Origin: Hymenobacter convexus
GTDB taxonomy: Bacteria; Bacteroidota; Bacteroidia; Cytophagales; Hymenobacteraceae
NCBI RefSeq assembly: GCF_030580955.1
Contig: NZ_JAUQON010000017.1
Location: 53,560 to 117,559, forward strand
Direction: 5' to 3'
DNA: 64,000 nucleotides
A program made the translations under genes and the position numbers. The notes under the pieces are model-generated. The model was given only the letters and a program-made list of their open reading frames with translations, searched no databases and was not told where the DNA came from. Of this stretch, positions 33,977 to 43,600 are shown piece by piece. Position 1 is the stretch's first letter. Each line of letters starts with the position of its first letter.

Positions 33977-35266
33977 ATGGCCCCTGCATTCAGCAAGAAA
34001 ATACCGCTAGCGGCTCTGGCCGCTCTGATGCTGGCGGCGTGCCTGTCGTTCTGGCTGGCGCCGGCACCGCAGGGCGCGCCCGAGGTCGAATACTGGGGCC
34101 ATTATGCCCGCGTGGGGCCGGGCCTGGGCTTCGTGGTGAACCACGACAGCTATGGCTACCTGGCCGTGGCGCAAGCACCCGGCAAGCTGCTGCTACCGCA
34201 GGAAGTGCGGCAGTCGCGCCCGCTGTATGCGCTGCTAGGCACGGCCGTGGGCTACCCGCTCACTGCCCTGCTGGGCCTGGCCGGCCGGGCCGGGCTCACG
34301 CCGCCGTGGCCGGCCGAGGAGGTGGCTTTCTATGGCTTCTACAGCGGCTTTGTGTTGCTCAATGGCCTCGTGCTGCTGCTGGCGCTGTGGCTGTTGCGGC
34401 AGTTATTCGATGTTTTCACGGCGGGGCAGGGAAGCCGGAGCGAGTTGTACGCCCTGACTTGGGTACTGGTGGCCAACCCTATCACGAAGGCTTTTTTCTG
34501 GACGGCGCACCAGCAGATGTTTGCGTTTCTGGTGCCGTTGTTTTGCCTGACGCTGGCTATCCGGCTGCGGCTGCGGCCAACTTTGTCGTGGGTAGGGCTG
34601 GGCGGGCTGGCGCTGGGGCTGGGTGTGCTGCCGTTGGTGTACGGCAGCTTCGTGCTGGCGTGGCCGGCGCTGGCATTTGGCATATTAAGAATCGGAAGTG
34701 ACCAGGAGCCGGGTATTACTGCGGGTTGGCCGGCCAAACTGGGCAAAACGGCCTTCAGCGCGGCGCTTTTTGGGCTGCCCACGCTGGCCTGGATTATCCT
34801 GCTGGAGCTCGTCGGCACCACTTACTACAATCACGAAGCCGAGCGGTTTCATCAACTGGTGTGGCTGCTGGAAGCCCGCCACCTGCCGCTTTCTGAGGCG
34901 CTTGGCCTGGTCGGCGGCAAGCTGCTGGAGTACCTCGCTAGCATCCAGCTCATGGGCCTGTGGCTGCTGGCCGGGGCCGGACTGTACGCCGCCACCCGCT
35001 GGCGCATCCGGGCTCAGCCAGCCGCCGCGCTGCTGCCTCCTATTGCCGGGCCCGCCCTGGCCTGGGTGGCAGCCAGCTTCGTGCTTTTCTTCGCGTTGCT
35101 GGGCTACTACCCCGAGCGACTCGCCTTCACGTTGCTGCCGCTGGTGCTGTGTTTGCTGGCCGCCCTGTCGCCGCGCTGGCCCCGGCGCTACGCCGGGCCG
35201 GCGGCATTGGCCGTGGCCGCCGGCTGGCATCTCTACGTGCTGCTGAGCTACGGGCCCTTCAGCTAG
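33977..35266 (+). CDS. Polytopic inner-membrane protein, family not recognised
   Basis: 429 residues with about ten hydrophobic segments (for example IPLAALAALMLAACLSFWL, FVLLNGLVLLLALWLL, LGGLALGLGVLPLVYG, LLPLVLCLLAALSP). The soluble loop EYWGHYARVGPGLGFVVNHDSYGYLAVA between the first two helices holds an HDS that recalls glycosyltransferase family 39/87-like membrane enzymes, but I do not see a secure signature. A lipid-linked sugar transferase or an uncharacterised transporter are both possible. Its TAG stop overlaps the stop codon of the convergent aldo/keto reductase by two bases within CTAG. Confidence 0.75.
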   Translation: MAPAFSKKIPLAALAALMLAACLSFWLAPAPQGAPEVEYWGHYARVGPGLGFVVNHDSYGYLAVAQAPGKLLLPQEVRQSRPLYALLGTAVGYPLTALLGLAGRAGLTPPWPAEEVAFYGFYSGFVLLNGLVLLLALWLLRQLFDVFTAGQGSRSELYALTWVLVANPITKAFFWTAHQQMFAFLVPLFCLTLAIRLRLRPTLSWVGLGGLALGLGVLPLVYGSFVLAWPALAFGILRIGSDQEPGITAGWPAKLGKTAFSAALFGLPTLAWIILLELVGTTYYNHEAERFHQLVWLLEARHLPLSEALGLVGGKLLEYLASIQLMGLWLLAGAGLYAATRWRIRAQPAAALLPPIAGPALAWVAASFVLFFALLGYYPERLAFTLLPLVLCLLAALSPRWPRRYAGPAALAVAAGWHLYVLLSYGPFS

Positions 35267-36261
35267 GCGGTAGCCGGAGCTAAGTCGCGCAACTGCTTGT
35301 TGATGAAATCCACTTCCTCGAACGTGAGCTTGAAATCCATGGCGCGGGCGTTTTGCACGGCCTGCTCGGGGTTACGGGCCCCCACCAGCGCCACCGAGAT
35401 GCCGGGCTGGGCCAGCGTCCAGCGCAGCACGAGCTGGCCGAGGGTGGCATTTTTGGTTTCGGCCAGCGGGCGGATTTTGTTGAGCACGGCGTTCACGCGC
35501 TTCACGTTTTCGGGCGTGAAGAGGCGGTGGCCCCGGCGCAGGTCGCCTTCGGCAAACTCCTGGCCGGGCTTCACTTTGCCGGTCAGCAGGCCCAGCTGCA
35601 ACGGGCTATACACCAGAATGGCCTTGTTGTTTTCGATGCAATACGGTACCACATCGGCCTCAATATCGCGCCGCACCATGCTGTAGGGTACCTGGTTGGA
35701 GGCGAGGTTGATGGTTTTTTCGGCTTCCTGCATCTGGGCCACCGAGTAGTTGCTCACGCCGCCGGCGCGCACCTTGCCCTGCTCGATGAGGCGGCTCAGG
35801 GCCTCCATGGTTTCGTCAATCGGGGTGGTCACGTCGGGCCAGTGCTGCTGATAGAGGTCGATGTAGTCGGTGCCGAGGCGGCGCAGGCTGAGTTCGCACT
35901 CTTTGATGATGCTGTCGCGGCCGGCGTATTTGTACACGTCGAGGTCGTGGCCGTCGTTGTCCTTGGTTTTCATGGCGAAGTCGCCCTTGGCCAAATCCCA
36001 GCGCATGCCGAACTTGGTTAAAATCTGAACCTTGTCGCGCGGTAGGCCCTTGATGGCCTCGCCCACAATTTCCTCGCTGAAGCCCATGCCGTACACCGGC
36101 GCCGTGTCGATGCTGGTCACGCCCAGGTCGTAGCTGGCCCGGATGGCGCCCACGGCATCGTTCTGCTCGGTGCCGCCCCACATCCAGCCGCCGGCTGCCC
36201 AACTGCCAAAAGTGATGCGCGAAACACTGACGCCGGAGTTGCCTAGTTCTTGAAATTCCAT
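35263..36261 (-). CDS. Aldo/keto reductase
   Basis: 332 residues of the TIM-barrel aldo/keto reductase family. Catalytic residues are Asp52 and Tyr57 in SIDTAPVYG, the lysine in ILTKFGMRW and the histidine in LYQQHWPDV. NADPH-binding features are ILVYSPLQLGLLTGK and the closing VGARNPEQAVQNARA. It resembles the YajO/tas-like group that reduces aldehydes and ketones broadly; the true substrate is unknown. A divergent gene at 36564 encodes a DsbA-like protein, with a repeat pair in the gap. The 3' end meets the membrane protein gene tail to tail. Confidence 0.93.
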   Translation of the reverse strand: MEFQELGNSGVSVSRITFGSWAAGGWMWGGTEQNDAVGAIRASYDLGVTSIDTAPVYGMGFSEEIVGEAIKGLPRDKVQILTKFGMRWDLAKGDFAMKTKDNDGHDLDVYKYAGRDSIIKECELSLRRLGTDYIDLYQQHWPDVTTPIDETMEALSRLIEQGKVRAGGVSNYSVAQMQEAEKTINLASNQVPYSMVRRDIEADVVPYCIENNKAILVYSPLQLGLLTGKVKPGQEFAEGDLRRGHRLFTPENVKRVNAVLNKIRPLAETKNATLGQLVLRWTLAQPGISVALVGARNPEQAVQNARAMDFKLTFEEVDFINKQLRDLAPATA

Positions 36262-36563
36262 GAGGAGTGATGGTCTGGTGAAGGGGAAGTGGCCGCGTTG
36301 GGGCCGGGGTTCTTAACCGGGCTTTGGGGGCGAAGGTTGTGGGGACGCGAGTGGTTGAGGAAAATGTTGAACGTCATGCTGAGCGCAGCCGAAGCATCTC
36401 TACCGCTTTAGTAGCACTGCCGATTGGATTGCATTGCGTGGTAGAGATGCTTCGGCTGCGCTCAGCATGACGTTCTGTTATTGGCTACATTCCCATTCCC
36501 GAAACTTTTCACACTGTCAGTTTCTTCTAGCTCCTTCCATTGCTCCCCCAAACTCCCAATAAT
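36262..36563. other. Divergent intergenic interval
   Basis: The 302-base gap holds the palindromic repeat at 36370-36475 and the promoters of the flanking divergent genes. No gene is apparent. Confidence 0.5.
36370..36475. repeat. Palindromic repeat pair, consensus copy
   Basis: Left unit AACGTCATGCTGAGCGCAGC at 36370, right unit ending CTCAGCATGACGTT at 36474, spacer about 30 bases. Both units carry the exact core GAGCGCAGCCGA and the ATGCT/AGCAT stem, followed by CTCTACC. It is among the best-preserved copies in the window. Confidence 0.88.
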
Positions 36564-37268
36564 ATGAAAGTTGAAATTTGGTCCGATGTCGTTTGCCCCT
36601 TCTGCTACGTCGGCAAGCGCAAGTTCGAGAATGCCCTCAAGGCCTTCCCGCACCGCGACGAGGTGGAAGTGGTGTGGCACAGCTTCGAGCTGACGCCCGA
36701 CTTCCAGCCCATTCCCGGCGAAAGCATCCACGAGTCGCTGGCCAAGAAAAAGGGCGTTTCGGCCGCCGAGGGCAAGAAAATGAACGATTACATGACCGGC
36801 GTGGCCAAGGAAGTAGGCCTGAATTACGACTTCGACAACGTCATTCCGGCCAACACCTTTCTGGCGCATCAGCTCATCCACCTCGGCGCGCACCACGGCC
36901 GGCAGGATGCCACCAAGGAGCGCCTCATGGCCGCCTACTACCTCGAAGGCCAGAACATCGGCGACATTGATACGCTCGTGAAACTCGGCACGGGAGTCGG
37001 CCTCGATGCCACCGAAAGCCGCGAAGCCCTCACCGCCGGTACCTACGCCGAAGCCGTGCGCCTCGACGAGTACCACGCCCAGCAAATCAACGTGCGCGGG
37101 GTGCCTTTCTTCGTGTTCGAAGACAAGTACGCGGTGTCGGGCGCCCAGCCCAGCGAGCTGTTTGCCGAAGTGCTGGAGAAGGTGTACGAGGAGTTCAAGC
37201 CCGCCAAGCCGGCCCTGGTTTCGCTGGGCGACGGCGACGCCTGCGGGCCGGAAGGCTGCGCGGTGTAA
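36564..37268 (+). CDS. DsbA-family oxidoreductase (FrnE-like)
   Basis: 234 residues from ATG at 36564. Thioredoxin fold with an inserted helical domain. The redox motif is CPFC (Cys11, Cys14) in SDVVCPFCYVGKRKFE and the cis-proline loop is NVRGVPFFVFEDKYAVSGAQ. There is no signal peptide, so it works in the cytoplasm, as do FrnE and related 2-hydroxychromene isomerase-like proteins that handle disulfides under oxidative stress or in small-molecule pathways. A C-terminal CGPEGC motif adds two more cysteines that could shuttle electrons or bind metal. Confidence 0.92.
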   Translation: MKVEIWSDVVCPFCYVGKRKFENALKAFPHRDEVEVVWHSFELTPDFQPIPGESIHESLAKKKGVSAAEGKKMNDYMTGVAKEVGLNYDFDNVIPANTFLAHQLIHLGAHHGRQDATKERLMAAYYLEGQNIGDIDTLVKLGTGVGLDATESREALTAGTYAEAVRLDEYHAQQINVRGVPFFVFEDKYAVSGAQPSELFAEVLEKVYEEFKPAKPALVSLGDGDACGPEGCAV

Positions 37269-37290
37269 CAGGTGAAGTAGTTTAAATATC

Positions 37291-37383
37291 TGTCATCCTG
37301 AGCGTAGCGAAGGACCTTGTCACGCCTGTACCCATTAGGTCGAAACAGGCGTGAGAAGGTCCTTCGCTGCGCTCAGGATGACA
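37291..37383. repeat. Palindromic repeat pair, GTCATCCTGAGCG family
   Basis: Arms of 39 bases with few mismatches: TGTCATCCTGAGCGTAGCGA from 37291 and its complement to 37383. The core is GAGCGTAGCGA, related to the common family, but the inner arms are TCCT and AGGA. It lies between the convergent DsbA-like and PAS protein genes. Confidence 0.88.
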
Positions 37384-37400
37384 AATAATCCACTAGAAAA

Positions 37401-38882
37401 CTACGCCGTCGCACCCGGCGCGCCGCCTCGTAGCTGCGCCTGCAGGGCCTCGGCCTGCTGCCGCGCCAGCACCTTGTCAGTCACGTCCACAATGAAGGCC
37501 AGCACGCCCAGGGTCTGGTTCTGGTCGCTGAGCAGGGGCTGGTAGGTGAAGTCGACGTAGCGGGTTTCGGGGCGGCCCGTGGTGGGGTCGTAAAGCTGGG
37601 CGGGCGTGTCGCGGCCCACGAAGGGCACACCCGTGGCATACACCCGGTCGAGCAGGTCGATAAAGCCCTGCTCCACTACTTCGGGGAACACCTCGGCTAC
37701 TTTGAGGCCCAACTGGGTGCGCCCGCCGGACAGTTCCTGGTAGTGCTCGTTGAAGAACGAATAGCGGTGCTCCGGCCCGGTGAGCGTGGCGATGCTGGCC
37801 GGCACCTGCCCCAGAATCTGGCTCAGCAGGCGCTGCTGCTGGGCCACGGCGGTGCGGTGCTGCTCGGCATCGGAAAGGGCGGTGGCGAGCTGTTTGGTGC
37901 GCTCGGCCACGTTGCCTTCGAGGAGCTGCTGCACCTTCAGCACTTCTTCCTGGTTGGTGAGCAGCTCGGCGTTGCTTTCCTGCAGGGCCTGGTTCACGGC
38001 CGCGAGCTGGTCGTTGAGCTGCTGGATTTGCTGGCGGGCCTGCACCTGCTCGCTCACTTCGGTGGCCACCACCATGGCGCCCGTAATGGTGCCGTCGTCT
38101 TCGCGCAGCGGCAGGTACACGAAGTTCCAGTACACGGATTCGGGGTGGCCGTTGCGCACGATGGTGGAGTGCATCTCCTTGGCCACGTGGGGCGTGCCGG
38201 TGGCCATCACCTCGTTCAGCAAATCATCGAAGCCCTGGCCGGTAATCTCGGGCAGCAGTTCAAACAGCGGCGTGCCGATGGCCTGCGCCGGCGTGCGGTC
38301 CCACAGCTCCAGCACCTTCGGGTTGGCCAGCTCAATCACGAACCGGGGGCCGCGGTAGGTGGCAATGGCCACCGGGGCCTGCTCAAAAATGCGGGCCAGC
38401 TCGCCCCGCTGCCACTCGGCGGCTTCGCGGGCGGCTTTCTCGCGCACCTGGGCGTCGTGCCGCTGCTCGGCATCGCGGGTCTGACTCGTGATGTCGACCA
38501 CGGTGTGGATGAGGTGCGTCACGCGGCCCTGCTCGTCGAGCACCGGCACGTTGCGGGACTGCCAGTAGCGCTCGATGAACCGGCCGGGATGCTCGGGGTC
38601 GGGCGTGTCGTAGGGCTGCACGGGCAGTTCGTGCGGCTGGCCCGTGGCCAAGACCTGTTCCATCGAAGCGCGCACGTCGTGTACGCTATGGGCGTCCGGG
38701 GCGTCGGGGTTATCGGGGAATACGTCGAATACGTACTTCTCCAGCACCTCGGCCCGCTGAGTGCCGGTGGCGGCCAGGTAGGCGTCGCTGGCCGCTTCAA
38801 TCACAAATTCGGGCGAAAGCAGCAGGCTGGCGCTGGGCAGCGCACTGAAAACGGATAATAGGTCAGAAGAGAGGGCAGGCAT
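37401..38882 (-). CDS. PAS-domain protein without output domain
   Basis: 493 residues from ATG at 38882. Three PAS domains can be seen: about 5-130 (LLSPEFVIEAASDAYLAATG), 150-280 (RIFEQAPVAIATYRGPRFVI) and 350-480 (LSQILGQVPASIATLTGPEH). A coiled coil (about 280-345) rich in Gln and Glu links the second and third. The protein ends after the last PAS and a short helix (ARQQAEALQAQLRG), with no HisKA, HATPase, GGDEF or HTH. The last PAS closely resembles one within the kinase at 10184-14410 (LSQILEQLPAFVATLAGPEH). It may be a truncated kinase or a free-standing sensor scaffold. Confidence 0.85.
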   Translation of the reverse strand: MPALSSDLLSVFSALPSASLLLSPEFVIEAASDAYLAATGTQRAEVLEKYVFDVFPDNPDAPDAHSVHDVRASMEQVLATGQPHELPVQPYDTPDPEHPGRFIERYWQSRNVPVLDEQGRVTHLIHTVVDITSQTRDAEQRHDAQVREKAAREAAEWQRGELARIFEQAPVAIATYRGPRFVIELANPKVLELWDRTPAQAIGTPLFELLPEITGQGFDDLLNEVMATGTPHVAKEMHSTIVRNGHPESVYWNFVYLPLREDDGTITGAMVVATEVSEQVQARQQIQQLNDQLAAVNQALQESNAELLTNQEEVLKVQQLLEGNVAERTKQLATALSDAEQHRTAVAQQQRLLSQILGQVPASIATLTGPEHRYSFFNEHYQELSGGRTQLGLKVAEVFPEVVEQGFIDLLDRVYATGVPFVGRDTPAQLYDPTTGRPETRYVDFTYQPLLSDQNQTLGVLAFIVDVTDKVLARQQAEALQAQLRGGAPGATA

Positions 38883-38941
38883 GGCGCAGGTTTCGGAACA
38901 ACGGCAACGGAGTGCGAAATACGCAGATTTCGGCCAATGGT

Positions 38942-39394
38942 CTAGGCCGGCCGCAACATCGGGATGTGCGGAATGCCGTCCTCCACGTACATCGGTCCGC
39001 ATTGCTCGTAGCCGAAGCCGTTGTAAAACGCCTCCAAATGCTGCTGGGCGCCGATTTTATTCGGCTGCGGGCCAAATAAGGCATCGGAATGCAGCAGGGC
39101 CTGGCGCATCAGCTCGCGGCCCAGACCGAAGCTGCGGTAGGGCTGGGCCACAATTACACGGCCAATGCTGGCCTGCTCGTAGCTCTTGCCCGCGTCGAAC
39201 AGCCGGGCGTAGGCGGCCAGTTCGCCGGCTTCGTTGTAGCCCAGCAGGTGGTAGGCGTCCAGGTCCTGGCGGTCAATGTCCTGAAAGGCGCAGTTTTGTT
39301 CCACCACAAATACCTCGGAGCGGAGGCGTAGCACATCGTAGAGAATGAGGGGCGGAAACGATTCAAAGGCGATGCAGTGCCAGCGGATGGTCAT
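38942..39394 (-). CDS. elaA: ElaA-type GNAT acetyltransferase
   Basis: 150 residues with the ElaA signature: LRSEVFVVEQNCAFQDIDRQ, DAYHLLGYNEAGELAAYARL, the acetyl-CoA loop IGRVIVAQPYRSFGLGRELM and IGAQQHLEAFYNGFGYEQCG, and the closing EDGIPHIPM. It transfers an acetyl group to an unknown amine substrate. It overlaps no neighbour; the PAS protein gene lies downstream after 59 bases on the same strand. Confidence 0.93.
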   Translation of the reverse strand: MTIRWHCIAFESFPPLILYDVLRLRSEVFVVEQNCAFQDIDRQDLDAYHLLGYNEAGELAAYARLFDAGKSYEQASIGRVIVAQPYRSFGLGRELMRQALLHSDALFGPQPNKIGAQQHLEAFYNGFGYEQCGPMYVEDGIPHIPMLRPA

Positions 39395-39407
39395 GAGGTA
39401 GTCGTTG

Positions 39408-39470
39408 GATTTGAGTAGTGAGTAGCAAGATTATTAAAACAAAAAAGTCTTGCTACTCACTACTCAAATC
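39408..39470. terminator. Large perfect hairpin between DUF6624 gene and elaA
   Basis: GATTTGAGTAGTGAGTAGCA begins a 23-base arm at 39408 that pairs exactly with 39448-39470, around a 17-base A-rich loop. It does not belong to the other repeat families here. It lies between the end of the DUF6624 gene and the start of elaA on the same strand, so it may terminate or attenuate transcription into elaA. Confidence 0.65.
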
Positions 39471-39481
39471 TAATGTCTGAT

Positions 39482-40171
39482 TTAGTTTTTAGGCATTTTG
39501 GCAACTTCTTCCAGAGTTACCACCCGGTACGGAATGCCCATCAGGGCGGCATTCTGCTCCACCGTATTCTTAAAGCCGGCCTTTTGGCGGCGCGCATTCA
39601 CCCCGGCCGCGTCGCGGATGGGCCACACAAACGGCCGCTGCCCTTCGCGGCGGCCGGTGGCGGGGTTCGTCACGTTGTAGCCCATGGCCTGGGTGCCGTA
39701 AAGCTGGGCTTTGCCCTGGCGCATGAGCTGGCGGTCCAGCATCTGGGCGTAAAGGTAAAAGGGCAATTCGCCTTTGTTGGCGGCTTTTTTGATGAGCGGC
39801 AGGTAGCGGGCAATGTCATCGGAATGCTGGATGACGTACCACGCGGCCTCGCTGGTCGGCTCGCCCACCAGCGACTTGCCGGGGTAGCCGTACTGCTTCA
39901 GAATCTGCCCCACCCGCACCTGGTTGGCCGAATCCGTCCGCATCATCTGGCGCGGAATGTAGGTGGGTAGGCTCTCGCGCGTCACGCCCAGCGCCCGCGC
40001 CACCGAGTCGGGCCGGAAGCGCTGGCGCGGGTCGAAGAGCAGGCTGCGCCACTTCTGGTCCACGGCGTAGATGCTGTCGAGCTCGTGCTTGAGGCGCGGG
40101 TTTTGGGGCGGGCCCTGGGCGGCGGCAAGTTGCGGCAGCCCGAGCAGCAGCAGAAGCAGGGATTTCATCAT
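39482..40171 (-). CDS. DUF6624 exported protein
   Basis: 229 residues from the first of two ATGs at 40171. A signal peptide (MMKSLLLLLLGLPQLAAAQ) is followed by a helical domain with the DUF6624 features: DSIYAVDQKWRSLLF, QILKQYGYPGKSLVGEPTSE, AAWYVIQHSDDIARYLPLIKK, and MLDRQLMRQGKAQLYGTQ (YGTQ is the family end mark). Extracytoplasmic; molecular role unknown. Confidence 0.85.
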   Translation of the reverse strand: MMKSLLLLLLGLPQLAAAQGPPQNPRLKHELDSIYAVDQKWRSLLFDPRQRFRPDSVARALGVTRESLPTYIPRQMMRTDSANQVRVGQILKQYGYPGKSLVGEPTSEAAWYVIQHSDDIARYLPLIKKAANKGELPFYLYAQMLDRQLMRQGKAQLYGTQAMGYNVTNPATGRREGQRPFVWPIRDAAGVNARRQKAGFKNTVEQNAALMGIPYRVVTLEEVAKMPKN

Positions 40172-40251
40172 GGGTTGAGCGGGGTCAAATGCTTCCTTTG
40201 GTAACTCATTGTATCTGGTAACTTGCGCGCTCAACCTCTTGCGCTCAAGGC

Positions 40252-40617
40252 ATGAAATCTGCCATCAAGTCCATCCGGCCCTTCATCGGGGCCCGTAATT
40301 TCGACGTTTCGCGGCGATTCTACGCCGACCTGGGGTTTCGGGAGGGAGTGCTGTCGCCCACGCTTTCCGTGTTCACGGCCGGCAATTTCGCCTTCTACCT
40401 GCAGGATTACTACCTGGCCGAATGGGTCGATAACACCATGGTGTTTCTGGAAGTAGAGGATGTGGACGAGTACTGGACGCAGCTGGTGGCCCTCAACCTG
40501 CCCGCCGCCTACCCCGCCGTGAAGCTCGTGCCGGTCAAAAAATTCGACTGGGGCAAGGAGTGCTTCGTGCACGACCCATCCGGGGTGCTGTGGCACGTGG
40601 GGGAGTTTGCCAGGTAA
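40252..40617 (+). CDS. VOC-family (glyoxalase-like) protein
   Basis: 121 residues forming one vicinal-oxygen-chelate module: IRPFIGARNFDVSRRFYADLGF, a central FAFYLQDYYLAEW with VFLEVEDVDEYWTQL, and the closing ECFVHDPSGVLWHVGEF with a typical metal- or ligand-facing HDPSG. Small VOC proteins act as dioxygenases, isomerases or drug-binding proteins; the substrate is not readable. It diverges from the DUF6624 gene across 80 bases. Confidence 0.88.
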   Translation: MKSAIKSIRPFIGARNFDVSRRFYADLGFREGVLSPTLSVFTAGNFAFYLQDYYLAEWVDNTMVFLEVEDVDEYWTQLVALNLPAAYPAVKLVPVKKFDWGKECFVHDPSGVLWHVGEFAR

Positions 40618-40618
40618 A

Positions 40619-40657
40619 AGAACGATGTAGGGGCTTGCCCTGCCCCTATATCGTTCT
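40619..40657. terminator. Bidirectional terminator between VOC gene and mfd
   Basis: AGAACGATGTAGGGGC and GCCCCTATATCGTTCT pair with one mismatch around TTGCCCT. It is flanked by A and T runs and lies between convergent genes. Confidence 0.85.
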
Positions 40658-40662
40658 CTTCC

Positions 40663-43600
40663 CTACGCCGTTACGGCCTCCTCGCTGCCCAGCTCGCTCA
40701 GCACGCGCTTAGCCTGCTGAATGGACCGCACTTCCTCAAACGTCACGATGAGCTGCGCCTTGTGCTCCTTCAGCTTGGCGGTGCGCGGGTGCGTCTGCAC
40801 GTAGTTCAGAATAGTGCCGAACTGCTCGCCCTGGAAGTAGGCTTTGTGGTCGTCGTCGGCGGGCAGGTAGCCTTTCAGCGTGTCGCGCTTGAGCGTGATT
40901 TTGTGGAAGCCCACCTTGCAGGCCTGCCAGCGCAGCCGCACGATGTCGGCCAGCTGCTCCACCTCGGGCGGCATCGGCCCGAAGCGGTCGACCATGCTGG
41001 CCAGCAGCTTGCGCAATTCCTCCGGCTTCTGGGCGCGGTCGAGCTTGGCGTAGAGCTGCAGGCGCTCCGACACGTTGCTCACGTACTTTTCGGGAATGAG
41101 CACCTGCTGGTCCGTCTCCACGTTGCACTCCTGCACGCGGCCCGCGCCGGCCGCCAGTTGCAGGCGCTGCTGCGAGTTTGCGTCGCCCAGAAACAGGTCG
41201 CGGAATTCGGTTTCCTTGAGCTCCGTCACCGCCTCGTCCAGAATCTGGTGGTAGGTTTCGTAGCCCAGGTCGTTGATAAAGCCCGACTGCTCGCCGCCCA
41301 GCAAATTGCCCGCGCCGCGAATATCCAGGTCGCGCATGGCCACGTTGAAGCCCGCGCCGAGGTCCGAAAACTCCTCCAGCGTGCTCAGACGCTTGCGCGC
41401 ATCGGCCGGCAGCTGGGCTACCGGCGGCGTCAGCAAGTAGCAGTAGGCCTTGCGGTTGGAGCGGCCCACGCGGCCGCGCATCTGGTGCAAGTCGCTCAGG
41501 CCGGCCAGGTGGGCGCGGTTGATGATGATGGTGTTGGCGTTGGGAATGTCGAGGCCCGATTCGATGATGTTGGTCGAAACCAGCACGTCATATTCGCCCT
41601 CCACGAACTTCATCATGCGCTTTTCCAGCATCTCGCCGTCCATCTGTCCGTGGGCGAAAGTGATTTTGGCATCCGGCACCAGCCGCAGAATCGTGCTGGC
41701 CATTTCCTCAATGTCCTTCACGCGGTTGTGCACGAAAAACACCTGCCCGCCGCGCTTCAGCTCCCTTGACACCGCGTCGCGAATCAGAATCTCATCATAC
41801 ACGTGCAGCTCCGTGGTCACGGGCTGGCGGTTGGGCGGCGGCGTGGCAATCACGCTCAGGTCGCGCGCTCCCATCAGCGAGAAGTGCAGCGTGCGCGGAA
41901 TCGGCGTGGCCGAAAGAGTGAGCGTGTCCACGTTCACCTTCAGTTCCTTCAGCTTGTCCTTGGTTTTGACGCCGAATTTCTGCTCTTCGTCAATAATCAA
42001 AATGCCCAAGTCCTTAAACTTAATGTCCTTATTGGTCAGCCGGTGCGTGCCAATGAGAATATCAGTTTTGCCCTCGGCCACGCGCTGTAGCGTCTCCTTA
42101 ATCTGCTTGGTCGATTTGAAGCGGTTGATATATTCCACCGTCACCGGCAGCGTGGCCAACCGGTCGCGGAAGGTCTTGTAGTGCTGCATGGCCAAGATGG
42201 TGGTGGGCACCAGCACGGCCGCCTGCTTCCCATCGGCCACGGCCTTGAAGGCCGCCCGAATGGCCACCTCGGTCTTGCCGAAGCCCACGTCGCCGCAGAC
42301 AAGCCGGTCCATGGGGTGGGGCTGTTGCATGTCGTTTTTCACGTCTTCGGTGGCCTTGGCCTGGTCGGGCGTATCCTCGTAGATGAAGCTCGATTCCAGT
42401 TCCGCCTGCAAAAAACCATCCACCGAAAAGGCGAAGCCGGGCGCCGTTTTACGCTTGGCGTACAGGCGAATAAGGTCGGCCGCGATGTCCTTTACCTTCT
42501 TCTTGACGGACTTCTTCTTGTTCTCCCACTCCGGCGAGCCCAGCTTGCTCATCGTGGGCGGCGAGCCCTCCGCGCCACTGTATTTGGCAATCTTGTGCAG
42601 CGAGTGGATGCTCACCGTCAGCAAGTCATCATCGCGGTACACCAGCCGAATAGCCTCCTGAATCTGCCCGTTGATTTCCACCTGCGTCAGCCCCGCAAAC
42701 CGCGCGATGCCGTAATCCTGGTGCGTCACGTAGTCGCCGGGCTGCAGCGTCTTCAACTCGCGCAGCGTAAGGGCCTTCTTCTTTGAAAACTTCCGCGCTT
42801 CCTGGGCGCGGTAGTAGCGCTCGAATAGCTGGTGGTCAGTGTACACAGCCAGCTCCAGCTGCTCATCCACGTAGCCTTCGCGCAGGGCCATCAGCAAGTG
42901 CTGAAACTGCACGTTGTTGTCCAGCTCGTCAAAAATCGTGCGCAGGCGGTCGGCCTGGCGCACGGTATCAGAGGTAATGATGGTGGTGAAGTTGCGCTGC
43001 TGGTTTTCCTTGATATTCTTCACCATCCGCTCGAATTCCTTGTTGAAACTCGGCTGCGGCTTGGCGCCGAACTGGAACGTGTCGGCATTCTTGAAATGGA
43101 AGCGCTTGCCGAATTCCACCACCGCGAACTCATCGAGCAGCTTCTTGAAATTCTTGCCCGACTCAAACAAGTCGCCCGGCTTGCTCACGATTTGCATGCC
43201 GCCGGCCTCGCTCAGCATCTGCTGAAAATTGGCCTCCGCTTTCTCGAATAATTCCGTCACCACGTCCAGCGTCTGGCGCACGTCCTTCACCCAGATGCAG
43301 GCCGTGCGGGGCAAAAATTCGAAGAAAGCTTCCCGGGTTTCGGTCAGCATCTTGGTCTGCACGTTCGGAATGATGCTGATGCTCGGCCGCGGGTCTACCG
43401 ACAGTTGGGTCTCGGGGTTAAACGTCCGAATGCTCTCAATTTCATCGCCAAATAATTCGAGGCGGAACGGCAACTCATTCGCGTAGCTGAACACGTCCAC
43501 AATACCACCGCGCACCGCGTACTGCCCCGCCTCGTACACGAAATCCGTTTTCTCGAAGTCGTACTCGCCCAGCAATTCACCTAGGAAATTCACGTCCAGC

